Notes under the pieces: model-generated
The model's database searches: none
Seen by the model: the letters and a program-made list of their open reading frames with translations, nothing else
What the model was told of the DNA's origin: nothing
Program-made: the position numbers and the translations under genes
Shown: one piece after another, positions 6,062 to 6,834 of the stretch
How positions within the stretch are numbered: the first letter of the stretch is position 1
How the letters are laid out: every line of letters begins with the position of its first letter
NCBI GenBank assembly: GCA_037144075.1
Contig: JBAWXM010000291.1
Location: forward strand, 1-6,834
Source of the DNA: CAIPAT01 sp037144075
Lineage (GTDB): Bacteria > Verrucomicrobiota > Lentisphaeria > Victivallales > Victivallaceae
Reading direction: 5' to 3'
Length of the DNA: 6,834 nucleotides

Positions 6062-6619
6062 ATGATTTCAGAAAGCAATGAACTCAGACTCTTCGTAGCG
6101 GTTGACATTCCGGAAGAACATAAAACCGCACTGCTGAAAGCTCAAAAAGCATTTCCAGGACTGCCATGGACCTGCGCCAGACAAATTCACCTGACTATGC
6201 GTTTTATCGGAGAAGTGGATGTTGACCAGTTCGACCGGGTCTCCGGGTGCCTGAACGATGTTTCGGCTGCGCCGTTCACATTGCACCCTGACGGCACCGG
6301 ATTCTTCCCGGATGCCGCCAAACCGTCAATCTTCTGGTTCGGGCTCAAGGAGTCCGCTGAATTGCTTGAACTCAAGCAAAAAGTTGATGCGGTACTCAAG
6401 TCGGCAATTGGTCTGACTCCTGAAACCCGCGGCTTTGTTCCGCATGTGACGCTGCTGCGCTTTAAATCGCGGCCGGATGATGAACTTATTGCGTCACTCA
6501 GCACAAAGTTTTCCTCGCCTGGACTGCCGGCATTCAACGTCAGCTCTTTTTCGCTGTACTCCAGTCAGTTGAGCAACAGCGGCGCGGTTTACGTAAAAGA
6601 AGCAGAGTATAAACTTTAA
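6062..6619 (+). CDS. thpR: RNA 2',3'-cyclic phosphodiesterase (2H family; formerly 2'-5' RNA ligase)
   Basis: A 185-residue cytosolic 2H phosphoesterase of the LigT/ThpR family, which hydrolyses 2',3'-cyclic phosphate RNA ends and can join 2'-5' RNA linkages in vitro. The two signature H-x-T motifs are present: HLT at 43-45 inside HLTMRFIGE, and HVT at 128-130 inside HVTLLRF. The N-terminal strand reads ELRLFVAVDIPEE, as in most bacterial ThpR proteins, and the length is typical (175-190). The ATG at 6062 is preceded by AGGA (6050-6053) with eight bases of spacing. It is divergent from folB. A long palindrome starts four bases after its TAA. No tRNA-processing or RNA-repair partner is adjacent. 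Confidence 0.9.
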   Translation: MISESNELRLFVAVDIPEEHKTALLKAQKAFPGLPWTCARQIHLTMRFIGEVDVDQFDRVSGCLNDVSAAPFTLHPDGTGFFPDAAKPSIFWFGLKESAELLELKQKVDAVLKSAIGLTPETRGFVPHVTLLRFKSRPDDELIASLSTKFSSPGLPAFNVSSFSLYSSQLSNSGAVYVKEAEYKL

Positions 6620-6622
6620 TCT

Positions 6623-6776
6623 GAATAATTCATAAACTTATGGCGAAATACTGCAATCTGCTCAAAGTAAAGTATTTGTTGATGTCCTCGCCGTAGCGCT
6701 GCTACGACTGCGGCATCGCCAAAATCTTTCTTTTTGAGCATATTTTCGTCTTTCATCCATTTTTCATGAATAATCC
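6623..6776. repeat. Long imperfect palindrome (foldback element)
   Basis: The stretch folds back on itself over nearly its full length. The centre is CGTAGC (6692-6697), loop GCT, GCTACG (6701-6706). Inner arms run from TGCTCAAA (6659-6666) to TTTGAGCA (6733-6740), with about 28 of 40 positions complementary. Outer arms continue to GAATAATTCAT (6623-6633), opposite ATGAATAATCC (6766-6776), with about 26 of 41 complementary positions, counting the five shared with the inner arm. It has no ORF of note and no transposase. It may be a miniature foldback mobile element or an intergenic palindromic repeat. As RNA it could protect the thpR transcript's 3' end; no clean terminal T-tract marks it as a canonical terminator. 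Confidence 0.7.
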
Positions 6777-6779
6777 AGG

Positions 6780-6834
6780 TTAGGAGCTGTCAAGAAATAA
6801 ACTTGACAAGTCTCGCGAAATATCCCGAAGAGAT
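6780..6834. repeat. Dispersed repeat, copy 2 (left end, cut by window)
   Basis: The left end of the element seen at 4961. The first 21 bases match with two differences (TTAGGAG...AAGAAATAA). The similarity continues with small gaps through CGC--TATCC-G-AG---AT. In this copy the terminus itself forms a perfect hairpin: TGTCAAG (6788-6794), a seven-base loop, CTTGACA (6802-6808); in copy 1 the pairing is eroded. The rest of the element lies beyond the window. Confidence 0.75.

Noticed and set aside
6187..6537. 116-codon minus-strand reading frame
   Set aside because: Antisense shadow of thpR, which carries both H-x-T motifs on the plus strand.

Overview
The window is a compact, gene-dense chromosomal segment from a Gram-negative bacterium. 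The diderm inference rests on a convincing WaaG (lipopolysaccharide core glucosyltransferase) next to a GT9 heptosyltransferase-type enzyme, plus a membrane-embedded GT-C glycosyltransferase paired with a polyprenyl-phosphate-sugar synthase-like GT2. Base composition is moderate overall but visibly mosaic. The taxon cannot be fixed from the sequence; a PVC-group (Lentisphaerota-like) origin is only a weak guess.

Region 1 (1-2452, minus strand) holds two genes of a likely operon: a 531-residue polytopic GT-C glycosyltransferase, then 25 bp downstream a GT2 polyprenyl-phosphate glycosyltransferase cut by the window start. This is the familiar pairing in which the GT2 charges a lipid carrier with a sugar and the GT-C enzyme transfers it on the periplasmic side. 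Region 2 (2453-2763) is a 311-bp AT-rich divergent intergenic region with two inverted repeats and a plausible promoter for the rightward genes. Region 3 (2764-4957, plus strand) is a two-gene operon, a GT9 enzyme and waaG, probably building LPS inner/outer core. The GT9 gene is clearly more AT-rich than waaG, and neither has a recognisable Shine-Dalgarno sequence.

Region 4 (4958-5139) is filled by a roughly 168-bp non-coding element with imperfect terminal inverted repeats and several internal hairpins. The same left end recurs at 6780 to the window end, so it is a dispersed repeat, MITE-like in form. Its right end runs into the ribosome binding site of the next gene. Region 5 (5140-6619) carries three small housekeeping-type genes: sixA (plus), folB (minus, convergent, 3 bp away) and thpR (plus, divergent from folB across 88 bp with overlapping promoter-like sequences).

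Region 6 (6620-6834) has no gene. It holds a roughly 154-bp imperfect palindrome (foldback element) starting four bases after the thpR stop, followed immediately by the second copy of the dispersed repeat. No tRNA, rRNA, CRISPR array, transposase, toxin-antitoxin or phage gene was seen. The most unusual content is the set of non-coding palindromic elements, not the proteins.
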